This document shows, one piece after another, positions 15,101-21,173 of a stretch of DNA of 21,173 nucleotides. The notes under the pieces are model-generated. The model was not told where the DNA came from. It ran no database searches and saw only the letters and a list, made by a program, of their open reading frames with translations. Each line of letters starts with the position of its first letter. The stretch's first letter is position 1. Both the position numbers and the translations under genes were made by a program. Origin of the DNA: CAYNRE01 sp964399535 (GTDB lineage: Bacteria; Planctomycetota; Planctomycetia; Pirellulales; CAYNRE01); assembly GCA_964399535.1 (NCBI GenBank), contig CAYNRE010000066.1, forward strand, positions 1 to 21,173. The letters run 5' to 3'.

Positions 15101-16359
15101 ACCGGAGCGGTCTCGGCCGCGGGAGGCGTTTGGGCAGCACTGGCCAGGCGTAGTTGCTCGGCATTGCGGCGGAGCACCTCGGCCTCGGCATTGTTCGGAT
15201 CGAGCGCTTCGGCCCGCTCGGCCAGGCGTTCGGCCTGTTCCGCCTGGCCCGTGGCCAGCGCCATCCGGCTCAGTTCGCTGAGCTGGCCAGCCTGGCCCGC
15301 CAGCATTTGCCGGACCGCCAACAGGCCGGCCTCGCCGGCAGTGGGCAGGCTCAGGCCCGCGTCGCGGCGCGCCAATTCGATCAGGTGAGGCAAGTAGCCC
15401 TCATCCGGATTCTCGGCGCCGGCCGGCACGTTCCAAGCCAGGCTCGTCGGCTGCCCGCCCGACTCGGCCTCGATCGACAACGAGCGAGGATGGGTGAAGT
15501 CACCGACACCGACCAGAACCGTGTCCCGATCGCCGCGCAACGGCGGCATCCGGGCAGGGTACACCTCTTTCCACTCCGCGGGCCAACTCACCTGGGTCGG
15601 CCAGGCGACGGGCGAGCGGACCGAAGCGGCCAGAAACTTGCCGAGTTCGTCTTCGCTTGCCCCTTGCGTGTCGAGCACCAGTTGGCCGCCCGTGTGATTG
15701 GCCAGCACAGCCAGAAAGTAGCCGTCGAGCCGCGGGCCGATTCCCAGGCTGGTAACGGGCACCCGGTCGGCAACCAGCTTGTCGATTAGTTGTTGCAGTT
15801 GAGCCGGCGGCATCACGTCGGCCGCGCTCAGACCATCGCCCAGGTACAGCACGGCGCGGGGGCCGGCCGTCTCCCGCAAGGTCTCGGCCGCCGCCGCCAG
15901 CGCAGTCGCCAGGTCGGTGGTGCCCAGCGGTTCGCGGGCTTCCAGGCGGTTGAGCGCGGCATCGATTTCAGCGCCCACGGGGGGGACGAAAGTTTGCGTG
16001 GCCGGAACCACGTCGACGTCGACCGCCCAGAGTTGAACGCGGTCTTGTGGCGAAAGCCCGGCCAGCGTGGTCCGCAGCGCCGCCAAGGCCTTGCGGCGAA
16101 ACTCACCGGTCTGGCTAGCCGAGGTGTCGAGCATCAGAACCACGTTGCGGGCTTCAGCCGTGGGTCCGGCGGAAAGCGGCCCCAGGCGCAGCGAGAACAT
16201 CGGCGGCCCGTCGCCACTGCGGAACCCGGCTACCGACGCCTGAGGCTGGCCCGGCTGATCCGAGGGGCGCAATTCAGCAGCCCAGGCAGCCAGTAGCCCG
16301 CTCTGCAACACAACCAGGGCCGACGCCAGCAACGCACCCCAACCACGCCGAGTGGACAT
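12130..16359 (-). CDS. Giant secreted VWA protein with secretin-N-like, Gly-rich and TPR-like regions
   Basis: From the ATG at 16359 this is 1409 residues with a signal peptide ('LLASALVVLQSGLLAAWAA', about 10-28). Regions in order: von Willebrand A domain (about 70-255) with an intact MIDAS, 'DTSAS' (Asp78, Ser80, Ser82), Thr148 and Asp175; a TPR-like pair (about 385-425); a long helical, probably coiled-coil region (about 430-580); a secretin/TonB short N-terminal-like domain (about 665-773; 'MDFEEVPLEEVLNYIS', 'TLRSAMKLLLRDLDLTYVI'); a Gly-rich run (about 780-827); TPR-like helices (about 940-1120); a beta domain ('AVVTWDGDADVDISVEEPAG', 'QEVYVCPQGFSGQYKLLLRR') resembling DUF2135; and a Gly-rich tail. 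The VWA part suggests metal-dependent adhesion and the secretin-N fold suggests docking in the envelope. The combined role is unknown. The frame is open further upstream to 16464 but lacks a signal there. Confidence 0.88.
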   Translation of the reverse strand: MSTRRGWGALLASALVVLQSGLLAAWAAELRPSDQPGQPQASVAGFRSGDGPPMFSLRLGPLSAGPTAEARNVVLMLDTSASQTGEFRRKALAALRTTLAGLSPQDRVQLWAVDVDVVPATQTFVPPVGAEIDAALNRLEAREPLGTTDLATALAAAAETLRETAGPRAVLYLGDGLSAADVMPPAQLQQLIDKLVADRVPVTSLGIGPRLDGYFLAVLANHTGGQLVLDTQGASEDELGKFLAASVRSPVAWPTQVSWPAEWKEVYPARMPPLRGDRDTVLVGVGDFTHPRSLSIEAESGGQPTSLAWNVPAGAENPDEGYLPHLIELARRDAGLSLPTAGEAGLLAVRQMLAGQAGQLSELSRMALATGQAEQAERLAERAEALDPNNAEAEVLRRNAEQLRLASAAQTPPAAETAPVADETDGELIAEEEAQLQVLTEQLQTEVRVTIAESRRMMGEDATAAQNQLKLTEELVTRTPGLNPEVRNQLLDQLGNALREASRLAFIQEERTLRAKELEAAAEDQRQLLEDLQLSEQKIDQLMKRFNAIMEEARLEVLDASRSAAAKYKEAETVTNAARKLDPSDPVLTLATENARMVGYWAEARDQRERRRVGVVDALAAVERSHIPTSDEPPVVYPDPEIWRALSERRKKDAALEVELSIKTPAEERIYEALDDEITMDFEEVPLEEVLNYISTANDRNIPIHLDRRAMEDAGIGTDTPVTLQLTRVTLRSAMKLLLRDLDLTYVIDDEVLLITTAEKAGERLVTKVYPVADLVIPNLGGVGGGISGGGLGGGGGGGFGGGGGGFGGGGGGLGGGGGGGGFGGGAFNIPAGAINNPGLINQLRGGGVQPGVGAGVGAGVGQFSIRDEEASADAGEASATTVGETSAVADGSPSPADAADSDVVSPATPAQVPATVEAARGPAPVQPIQIVVPEGSTPEVAWNDYLAANQVDPIALAETARALMHRKDFTSTIGLIRASLRQGQAQPWMYEGLALAMQAGGQSPREIERALLSALDFSNRPTDVMYVAVYLARAGFDARALKLFRQASRLDPTRHEPYMHGLKLAQRLGDVEGVRWAAAGVLSQAWPKEKGEIWHLAMRVAQQTHESLEQAGRTDEAAEFEEAIHSALSRDCVAVVTWDGDADVDISVEEPAGTICSLRNPRTTSGGVILGDSFARSTGRSAESCQEVYVCPQGFSGQYKLLLRRVWGRPTAGRVTVDVYTHYGSDQVVHVGRQVPLADQPALVLFDLADGRRTDSLEEEQIANTVAQQVRVNRQILGQQLAQAGNANAGSVADLAISRNQQNGNFTPFGFFPRAVGYAPVIRVLSEGAQMQVLPSVISADRRYVRVSPIPFFSGIGEVNTFNFATGRSGTSQGGGTGGTGGTGGAGGAGGAGGAGGGLGGGGGGFGT
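12172..12237. repeat. 18-bp tandem repeat in the 3' end of the VWA gene
   Basis: Three full copies of an 18-base unit (GGCACCGCCAGCGCCACC and a variant with GGTACCGCCAGTGCCACC) at 12172-12189, 12190-12207 and 12208-12225, then a partial fourth. On the coding (minus) strand they encode Gly-Gly-Ala/Thr units in the C-terminal tail. The 18-bp period keeps frame, so copy number could vary without breaking the gene. Confidence 0.85.
13881..14021. repeat. Low-complexity GCC/ACC repeat encoding the internal poly-Gly segment
   Basis: A trinucleotide-rich run of GCC, CCG and ACC with few interruptions. On the minus strand it encodes runs of three to eight glycines separated by single Leu or Phe, in units such as GGGGGFGGGGGGF. 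It lies directly after the secretin-N-like domain and may act as a flexible or assembling spacer. Confidence 0.85.
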
Positions 16360-16493
16360 GACGAAAAAGCTCCGCAGCCAAAGAGATTGGCGCTGCCGAA
16401 GGGAATACTGCAACGCGCCGCGTTCCGTAGACGGCGATTGCCAAAACAGCGCCTCATTCCGCACTGAGGGGATCCAACCAAGCGGATACGCCT

Positions 16494-16523
16494 ATTCTAT
16501 TCAGGCCACAGACTTTAAACCAA
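16494..16523 (-). promoter_or_regulatory. Candidate promoter for the VWA protein gene
   Basis: On the minus strand TTGGTT (16523-16518) is followed after 18 bases by TAGAAT (16499-16494, five of six matches to the -10 consensus). The -35 is weak (three of six). This is the most AT-rich part of the gap, about 135 bases before the ATG at 16359. Sequence resemblance only. Confidence 0.35.
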
Positions 16524-16713
16524 GCAAAAAACCTCCTCGCAGAGGCGTTTCCCAGCCCAGGCAGCGGGAATCCGCGGCCGCTTGCCACCCAAACGAGGGT
16601 GGCGGCGGGAGTCCCCGAATGCGTGGCGTCAGCCCGCCGCGCCCCCACCGCCAACACCCCCCCCACGTTCTTGCTCTGGGGAAGATCGGCCTGAGCCCAC
16701 CCCCAAATAGCCA

Positions 16714-16744
16714 GGGGCCCGGGCAGCTTGCGCGCCCGGGCCCC
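16714..16744. terminator. Perfect 11-bp GC hairpin downstream of the secreted unknown gene
   Basis: GGGGCCCGGGC (16714-16724) and GCCCGGGCCCC (16734-16744) form a perfect 11-bp stem with a 9-base loop, beginning 34 bases after the stop of the minus-strand gene ending at 16778. It is very stable but lacks a T tract on the minus strand. It may be a terminator of the U-less kind, an RNA 3'-end stabiliser, or a protein site. Confidence 0.45.
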
Positions 16745-16777
16745 GACTCACTCACGGACCAGATTCGTGCGGCGTGC

Positions 16778-18154
16778 CTAGCGCCCGAAATCGATTTCGT
16801 CGCTCCAGTCCATCGGCTCTAAAGGGGCCGGGAGGGCGGGCAGGTGGAGTCGCAGGGATTCTCCATGGCCGCTAGCGGCTCGTTCCGTCGGGCTCGAACT
16901 CTGACGATTGCCTTCGCCGGTTTGGGGGTCCGCCGACTCGCCCTCGCCTGGGGAAGCGGAGCCGGCCAAAAGCCACCCTTGCGACAGCTCGCGGGTCCAG
17001 CGACTGCCGCGACTGAGCAGGTTGGCCCAGATGCGGCACCAGGGACGCAGAGCCTCGGCCTGAATCCTAAGAAGCTCGAGGGCCTGTTGCTCGCTCATTC
17101 CCCGCCCGGGGGCCGGACCCGCCAACGCGGTTTCCACCGGCACATGAACCCAGTTTTCGGCGGGCCAGCCGGTATCGGCCGAGTCGACCCCGGACAGTTC
17201 GGTCGAGGCGGCAAGCGGTGTGGGCAATTGGGCATCGAGCGCTTCGGCACCGGCCCAGACGCCAGGTGTGGCCCAGGCCGTTTCGGCATCGGGATCGCGC
17301 AGGTAAAGGTACCGGGTCGGCCCGGCAATGATCGTGGCGAAGCCCGATGCGCCGCGGGGCTCGTCGAGCACCTGCCGGCCTGTGAACGAAGCCAGCCAGG
17401 GATCGAGCGTGGCGAACGGCCCCAGGAGCAATTCGGCCAAGTGGCCTGGCGGAGGCAGTTGTGGCTGGGCGGGCGGCAGCCCGACAAGGAGGTCGGCCAC
17501 CAGGGTGCCCTGGCACCAGCTCTCGAGCACGGCCAGGCTTTCGAGGTTGTTCCGCGGTCCGGTTCGGCCGATCGAGGAGTCGGCCCCAATGCCATCATGA
17601 GCGGCCACAAACCGCAGCATTTGCTCGTCGACCCGTTGAGCCTGGTCTTGGGCCTGATGCCAATCGAGCCCCATCCGGGTTAACGGCTCCGGCTGTTCCC
17701 AGGCCATCGTCCAACTCCAGGCCAGCAGGTCGCTCAATTGCGCGGTGAGCGCGGTCGAGGCCGCCGGCCACCAGCCCCAGGGCGCTGAAAACGGGCAAGA
17801 GTCAGCCGTTTCCGCCGGTTCGGAGCCGTCGTACACCGCATGCACCGCCGGCTCGGCGTGACGAGCCACCCGCAGGGCCAGGGCATCGTCGGCGGTTTCG
17901 AGCCAAGAGGCTTCCCCGCGCAGCGTCTCGATCGTGCCCACCAGGTGCGGCACCACCGGACCGAAGGCCTCGTCCTTGGCTCGGGGGGCGACCTGCGACG
18001 GGTCGTGAGTCGTGCTGCCGGGCGCGGCAGGGCTCAAATGAGCTTCGGGCGCCCCAGTGCGCGGAACCGCCTGGGCACTTCCCGACAGCGTCTGGGAGGC
18101 AACCACCGCCCCCATCAGGACCGCGGCGCGCAGTGCGAGAGTGCGGACTGTCAT
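16778..18154 (-). CDS. Secreted protein of unknown function, Trp/Pro/Ala-rich
   Basis: From the ATG at 18154 this is 458 residues with a clear signal peptide ('TLALRAAVLMGAVVASQTLS', likely cleavage after 'GSAQA'). GGGAAGGGATC directly precedes the ATG and gives a good ribosome binding site; the frame continues upstream to 18400 but without protein-like sequence. The mature part is mostly helical-looking and rich in Trp, Ala and Pro, with blocks such as 'PFSAPWGWWPAASTALTAQL', 'AWSWTMAWEQPEPLTRMGLD', 'GFATIIAGPTRYLYLRDPDA' and 'WVHVPVETALAG'. The last 80 residues are Ser/Gly/Glu/Pro-rich and probably disordered, ending in an acidic 'EPMDWSDEIDFGR'. I recognise no family or catalytic motif. 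It lies upstream of the VWA gene on the same strand and divergent from the HtrA-like protease, so an envelope-related role is a guess. Confidence 0.75.
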   Translation of the reverse strand: MTVRTLALRAAVLMGAVVASQTLSGSAQAVPRTGAPEAHLSPAAPGSTTHDPSQVAPRAKDEAFGPVVPHLVGTIETLRGEASWLETADDALALRVARHAEPAVHAVYDGSEPAETADSCPFSAPWGWWPAASTALTAQLSDLLAWSWTMAWEQPEPLTRMGLDWHQAQDQAQRVDEQMLRFVAAHDGIGADSSIGRTGPRNNLESLAVLESWCQGTLVADLLVGLPPAQPQLPPPGHLAELLLGPFATLDPWLASFTGRQVLDEPRGASGFATIIAGPTRYLYLRDPDAETAWATPGVWAGAEALDAQLPTPLAASTELSGVDSADTGWPAENWVHVPVETALAGPAPGRGMSEQQALELLRIQAEALRPWCRIWANLLSRGSRWTRELSQGWLLAGSASPGEGESADPQTGEGNRQSSSPTERAASGHGESLRLHLPALPAPLEPMDWSDEIDFGR

Positions 18155-18788
18155 GATCCCTTCCCTTTGCCAATCGCGAGTGCCTGAGAAAGCCGCCTGT
18201 GGATCGCGAGCGCGCGAAGTCGGCCACCGGGGCCGCCGCTGGCCCGGTAGGGTCGCGACCGGCGGCGCCAAAAAACTCGCGGCCGAACGGCTGCCGCGAG
18301 AACGCTCGGGGGCTTCTCGCCACGCAAGGCCGCGGGCCAAGCAATTGGCCGACGGCACCGGCTGTGCGCGACACGTCGTCCGGACGTTCGCGCTCAACAA
18401 AAACCGCTGATAAAGTTATCGGAGCAGGCAGAATGGGGCCATTAGATAAACAGCGTCCCCGGGGCAGACATTTCCACGTCAGAAGTGGGGATTTGACAGG
18501 CCCGCGCTCGAGCGCTTCGGCGCTTGGCCACGGTGGTAATTCGCCCAATGCCTGGTGCAATGGTTGCTCGTGGCAGGCTGGTCATCGGGCGGTCTGGCGA
18601 TTTGCCGGCGGCGGTTGGCCAAACGCGCGTTGTCTCCGGGGCGTGAAAGCGCGATCATGGCGCACCGGCTCGTGGCGCCGAGCGGCCGGGCGCCTTGCGG
18701 CCGGCTGGTCCAAGCCCAGCGACGGTGTGGAGGGCCAAGGCGCACGAGCCATGACAGTTCGCAGGCCGCGGGGGGAGACGAATTCACT
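18155..18788. other. Long divergent intergenic region between the secreted unknown and HtrA genes
   Basis: At 634 bases this is one of the longest gene-free stretches. It must hold the promoters of both divergent genes. The AT-rich island at 18395-18450 contains an inverted repeat (listed separately). TTGACA at 18493-18498 has no -10 partner at normal spacing. Frames across it (for example 18199-18822 plus and 18479-18850 minus) have Arg/Gly/Pro-rich products unlike real proteins. GGAG near 18774 serves the HtrA ATG at 18789. Confidence 0.5.
18409..18420. promoter_or_regulatory. Inverted repeat GATAA-AG-TTATC, possible operator
   Basis: GATAAAGTTATC is a 5-bp inverted repeat with a 2-base centre in the only AT-rich part of the divergent region, about 255 bases from one start and 370 from the other. 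It could be an operator or overlap a -10 element. Short palindromes arise by chance, so support is weak. Confidence 0.3.
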
Positions 18789-19982
18789 ATGTCGCGAAAG
18801 ACCTTGGCCAGTTGTTTATTGACTGGAGTCGCCGGGCTGGCCCTGGGCATTTGGTGGAACAGCGGGCAGGGGCTGACGGCCGCCTGGGGGCAGCCGCGCG
18901 GGCTGCGCCCACGCCCACCCGCGGCCGAAACGCCCCCGGCCGTGGCTTACCGCCGGGCACCCGACGCGTTTGCCGTACTCTCTGAGCCCGGAGAGCTGAC
19001 GGCCGAGGAACGGGTGAACGTGGCCGTTTACGAGCAGGTAAACCGCAGCGTGGTCCATATCAACACCCGCACGGTCCGCGCCGACAACATCTTCTCGATC
19101 GAGGTTCCGGACGAGGGTTCGGGTTCTGGCAGCGTGTTGGACAAGTCGGGTCACATTTTGACGAATTTTCACGTGATCGAGGGGGCCCGAGAGGTGGTCG
19201 CCACGCTGTTCGACACGCAGAGCTATCCGGCCAAGCTGGTGGGGGCCGACCCGACGACGGATATCGCGGTGATCAAGATCGAAGCCCCCCAGGAGACGCT
19301 GTTTCCCGTGCAACTGGGCGACTCGAACCAACTGCGGGTCGGCCAGCGGGTGTACACGATCGGTAACCCCTTTGGGCTGGAACGAACGCTGACGACCGGA
19401 ATTGTCTCGAGCCTGAATCGCTCGCTCCCCAGCCGAAACCACCGGCTGATCAAGTCGATTATTCAGACCGACGCGGCGATCAACCCGGGGAATTCCGGCG
19501 GTCCACTGTTGAATACCCAGGGGCAAGTGATCGGCATGAACACGGCGATTGCCAGCCGCACCGGCCAGAGCAGCGGAATTGGGTTTGCGATTCCCTCGAG
19601 CACCTTGGCCCGAATCGTGCCGCAGCTTCTCCGCGACGGGCGGGTCCAGCGCCCCGAAGTGGGAATCGTGCGGGTTTATCAGACCGAGCAGGGGCTGTTG
19701 ATCTACCAGCTTGCGCCTGGCGGACCCGCGGAGCGAGCGGGGCTGCGCGGTCCGCGGATAACGCGGCAGCGGCGGGGACCGTTTGTGACCGAGCAGATCG
19801 ATCGCCGGGCGGCCGACCTGATCGTGGCGGTCGATGGCGAGCGAACCGTGACGGCCGACGATTTTCTATCGCAGATTGAGCGCCATCAGCCGGGTGAGCA
19901 GGTGGTGATCAGCGTTATTCGGGGTGGTCAGGCGGTCGACGTGCCGGTGACCCTGGCCGCCGAGCTGGATGCCGTGGAATAG
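18789..19982 (+). CDS. HtrA/DegP-type serine protease with one PDZ domain
   Basis: A 397-residue trypsin-like (S1C) envelope protease for misfolded or signalling proteins. The N-terminus (residues 1-35; 'LASCLLTGVAGLALGIWW') is a signal peptide or membrane anchor, which sets the ATG at 18789 over the frame's start at 18555. The protease domain (about 75-275) has a complete catalytic triad: His128 ('LTNFHVIEG'), Asp158 ('DPTTDIAVIKI') and Ser236 ('NPGNSGGPL'), plus 'GQRVYTIGNPFGLERTLTTG'. A single C-terminal PDZ (about 285-397) starts 'VGIVRVYQTEQGLLIYQLAP' and contains an insert of basic residues ('GPRITRQRRGPFVTEQIDRR') before the 'ADLIVAVDG' strand. Only one PDZ is present, as in DegS, against two in DegP. 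It is divergent from a secreted unknown protein. Substrates are unknown. Confidence 0.94.
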   Translation: MSRKTLASCLLTGVAGLALGIWWNSGQGLTAAWGQPRGLRPRPPAAETPPAVAYRRAPDAFAVLSEPGELTAEERVNVAVYEQVNRSVVHINTRTVRADNIFSIEVPDEGSGSGSVLDKSGHILTNFHVIEGAREVVATLFDTQSYPAKLVGADPTTDIAVIKIEAPQETLFPVQLGDSNQLRVGQRVYTIGNPFGLERTLTTGIVSSLNRSLPSRNHRLIKSIIQTDAAINPGNSGGPLLNTQGQVIGMNTAIASRTGQSSGIGFAIPSSTLARIVPQLLRDGRVQRPEVGIVRVYQTEQGLLIYQLAPGGPAERAGLRGPRITRQRRGPFVTEQIDRRAADLIVAVDGERTVTADDFLSQIERHQPGEQVVISVIRGGQAVDVPVTLAAELDAVE

Positions 19983-19983
19983 G

Positions 19984-20004
19984 CCTGGCCGAGGCGCGGC
20001 CGGG
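19984..20004 (+). terminator. GC hairpin just after the HtrA gene
   Basis: CCTGGCC (19984-19990) can pair with GGCCGGG (19998-20004), with one G-T pair, around a 7-base loop, starting two bases after the stop. There is no T tract, so it is only a weak terminator candidate. Confidence 0.25.
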
Positions 20005-20327
20005 GTGGGGACCGAGCGCCAGCCGCGTGCCCCGCGTTGGGCCGGTGTCCGGAGGCGGCCCCCGGTCTGTAAACGGTTATTGCGATTTCGGTTGCGATCG
20101 TTCTGGGGCGTTGGGCCGCGAGGGATCGGCCGGGCGAGCAGCCGGGGCCACAAACGGCCCAGATTTCCTGGTCTTTCCGAAGTGTTGCGGGCTGATTTTT
20201 GCGAAATGTTTTTTTGGCCGAACCGTTTGGCAACGACCGACGTAAAGGTTTGCTGCTTAGGATGCTTCGACCGGTTAGGCGAGCGCAAAGAGGGGCCGAG
20301 CCGGAGCGTGTCGGGGATGGGAAGAAA

Positions 20328-20346
20328 CGGTGAAATTTTTTCACCG
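20328..20346. promoter_or_regulatory. Perfect inverted repeat directly upstream of the rRNA promoter
   Basis: CGGTGAAA (20328-20335), TTT, then TTTCACCG (20339-20346): a perfect 8-bp inverted repeat ending 7 bases before the -35 box at 20354. The AT-rich centre lies where an UP element for the RNA polymerase alpha subunit would be. It could be an UP-like sequence, a regulator site, or both. Also a possible hairpin, but it is upstream of the predicted transcript start. Confidence 0.5.
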
Positions 20347-20353
20347 CTGGGCC

Positions 20354-20382
20354 GTTGACACTCGAAGGCCCTTTGATACACT
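20354..20382 (+). promoter_or_regulatory. 16S rRNA promoter
   Basis: A perfect -35 TTGACA (20354-20359) is followed by a 17-base spacer and TACACT (20377-20382), with the TG of an extended -10 at 20374-20375. Transcription should start near 20389, giving a leader of about 270 bases before the 16S gene. This is the best sigma-70-type promoter in the window. Confidence 0.75.
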
Positions 20383-20442
20383 TCAGAACTCGCCGGTACA
20401 TGCGGTTGGTTGCTTTGCTACCAGCGGCAGGTGCGGACGAGA

Positions 20443-20454
20443 TGCTCTTTGACA
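20443..20454 (+). promoter_or_regulatory. boxA antitermination site in the rRNA leader
   Basis: TGCTCTTTGACA, followed by ATTTGG, differs by one base from the boxA of E. coli rrn leaders (TGCTCTTTAACA). In the transcript boxA binds NusB and NusE (S10) and keeps RNA polymerase from Rho-dependent termination. Its place about 55 bases after the predicted transcript start fits an rRNA leader. Confidence 0.75.
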
Positions 20455-20510
20455 ATTTGGTGGTAGCCCCAAGTATTGAATAGCCAGCGCGAATGAGTGC
20501 TGGGTTCTGG

Positions 20511-20531
20511 GCTAGCGGCATAGCCGCTGGC
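20511..20531 (+). other. Leader hairpin upstream of 16S rRNA
   Basis: AGCGGC (20514-20519), ATA, GCCGCT (20523-20528) forms a perfect stem that extends outward through T-G, C-G and G-C pairs to 20511-20531. It may be a structural or processing element of the precursor RNA. No T tract follows, so it is not a terminator. Confidence 0.4.
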
Positions 20532-20658
20532 TGGGGACCTGGACCAAGCATATTTGGCTTCAAACTTTTCGGGTTGTTTTCCAACCGTTGGCTGTTAGCT
20601 CGGCCGTGCGTCGCGAGGCGCGAGGCAGGGCGAGGCAGTCAGCGGCTAAGCAATCATT

Positions 20659-21173
<515 letters not shown>

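Larger units (their letters stand above)
16360..16777. other. Intergenic region between two minus-strand secreted protein genes
   Basis: These 418 bases separate the end of the 458-residue unknown (16778) from the start of the VWA gene (16359). A possible promoter at 16494-16523 and a large GC hairpin at 16714-16744 are listed separately. Remaining open frames are short and Pro/Arg-rich. No RNA gene recognised. Confidence 0.5.

Noticed and set aside
13462..15153. 563-residue plus-strand frame
   Set aside because: It is antisense to the VWA protein's coiled-coil and secretin-N-like parts, with low-complexity Ala runs from the poly-Gly repeat and no recognisable domain.
18493..18498. TTGACA as a promoter -35
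   Set aside because: No -10-like sequence lies 15-19 bases downstream.
18199..18822. Plus-strand frame in the long divergent region
   Set aside because: Product is Arg/Gly/Ser/Trp-rich without hydrophobic core or motif, and it overlaps the HtrA start in another frame.

Overview
The window is GC-rich bacterial chromosome, almost certainly from a planctomycete close to the Pirellulales. The best evidence is the 5' part of a 16S rRNA gene at the right end. It contains the exact target site of the planctomycete probe EUB338-II at 20976-20993 in place of the general bacterial EUB338 site. Its 5' domain also has the planctomycete wording around 'GGCGTGGATTAGGCATGCAAG'. Protein features agree: secreted proteins of unknown function, a Ser/Thr kinase joined through one membrane segment to a predicted beta-helix, a Tat-exported xylose-isomerase-like barrel protein, and a very large von Willebrand A (VWA) protein.

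Layout, left to right. A truncated ABC-2 type permease (minus, 1-578) is followed by acylphosphatase (minus), a small three-helix membrane protein (minus) and a secreted protein of unknown function (plus, 1759-2811). That gene converges on ispG of the MEP isoprenoid pathway (minus, 2834-4006). Upstream of ispG on the same strand is the Tat-exported sugar isomerase/epimerase-like protein (minus, 4279-5202). A 316-bp divergent region separates it from an ArsC/glutaredoxin-like protein and a flavin-reductase-like protein (both plus). The 1038-residue kinase (plus, 6922-10038) comes next, then a small exported c-type cytochrome-like protein with a strong intrinsic terminator, then tsaD (tRNA t6A synthesis, plus). 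tsaD converges on a 1409-residue secreted protein with VWA, coiled-coil, secretin-N-like, Gly-rich and repeat regions (minus, 12130-16359). A second secreted unknown (minus, 16778-18154) is divergent from an HtrA/DegP-type serine protease (plus, 18789-19982). The last 0.7 kb holds a probable rRNA promoter, a leader with a boxA antitermination site, and the start of 16S rRNA, which runs off the window.

These are mostly single-gene units rather than one pathway. Housekeeping genes (ispG, tsaD, acyP, 16S) are mixed with envelope genes (kinase, VWA protein, HtrA, exported unknowns, cytochrome). I found no CRISPR array, transposase, phage gene, tRNA or clear defence system. The least understood parts are the giant VWA protein, the kinase with its predicted external beta-helix, two secreted families without recognised function (one with a helix-turn-helix-like stretch), and the control region in front of 16S rRNA. 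Start sites were chosen from signal peptides, family alignment and weak Shine-Dalgarno sequences; several long antisense open frames were discarded as GC-driven shadows.
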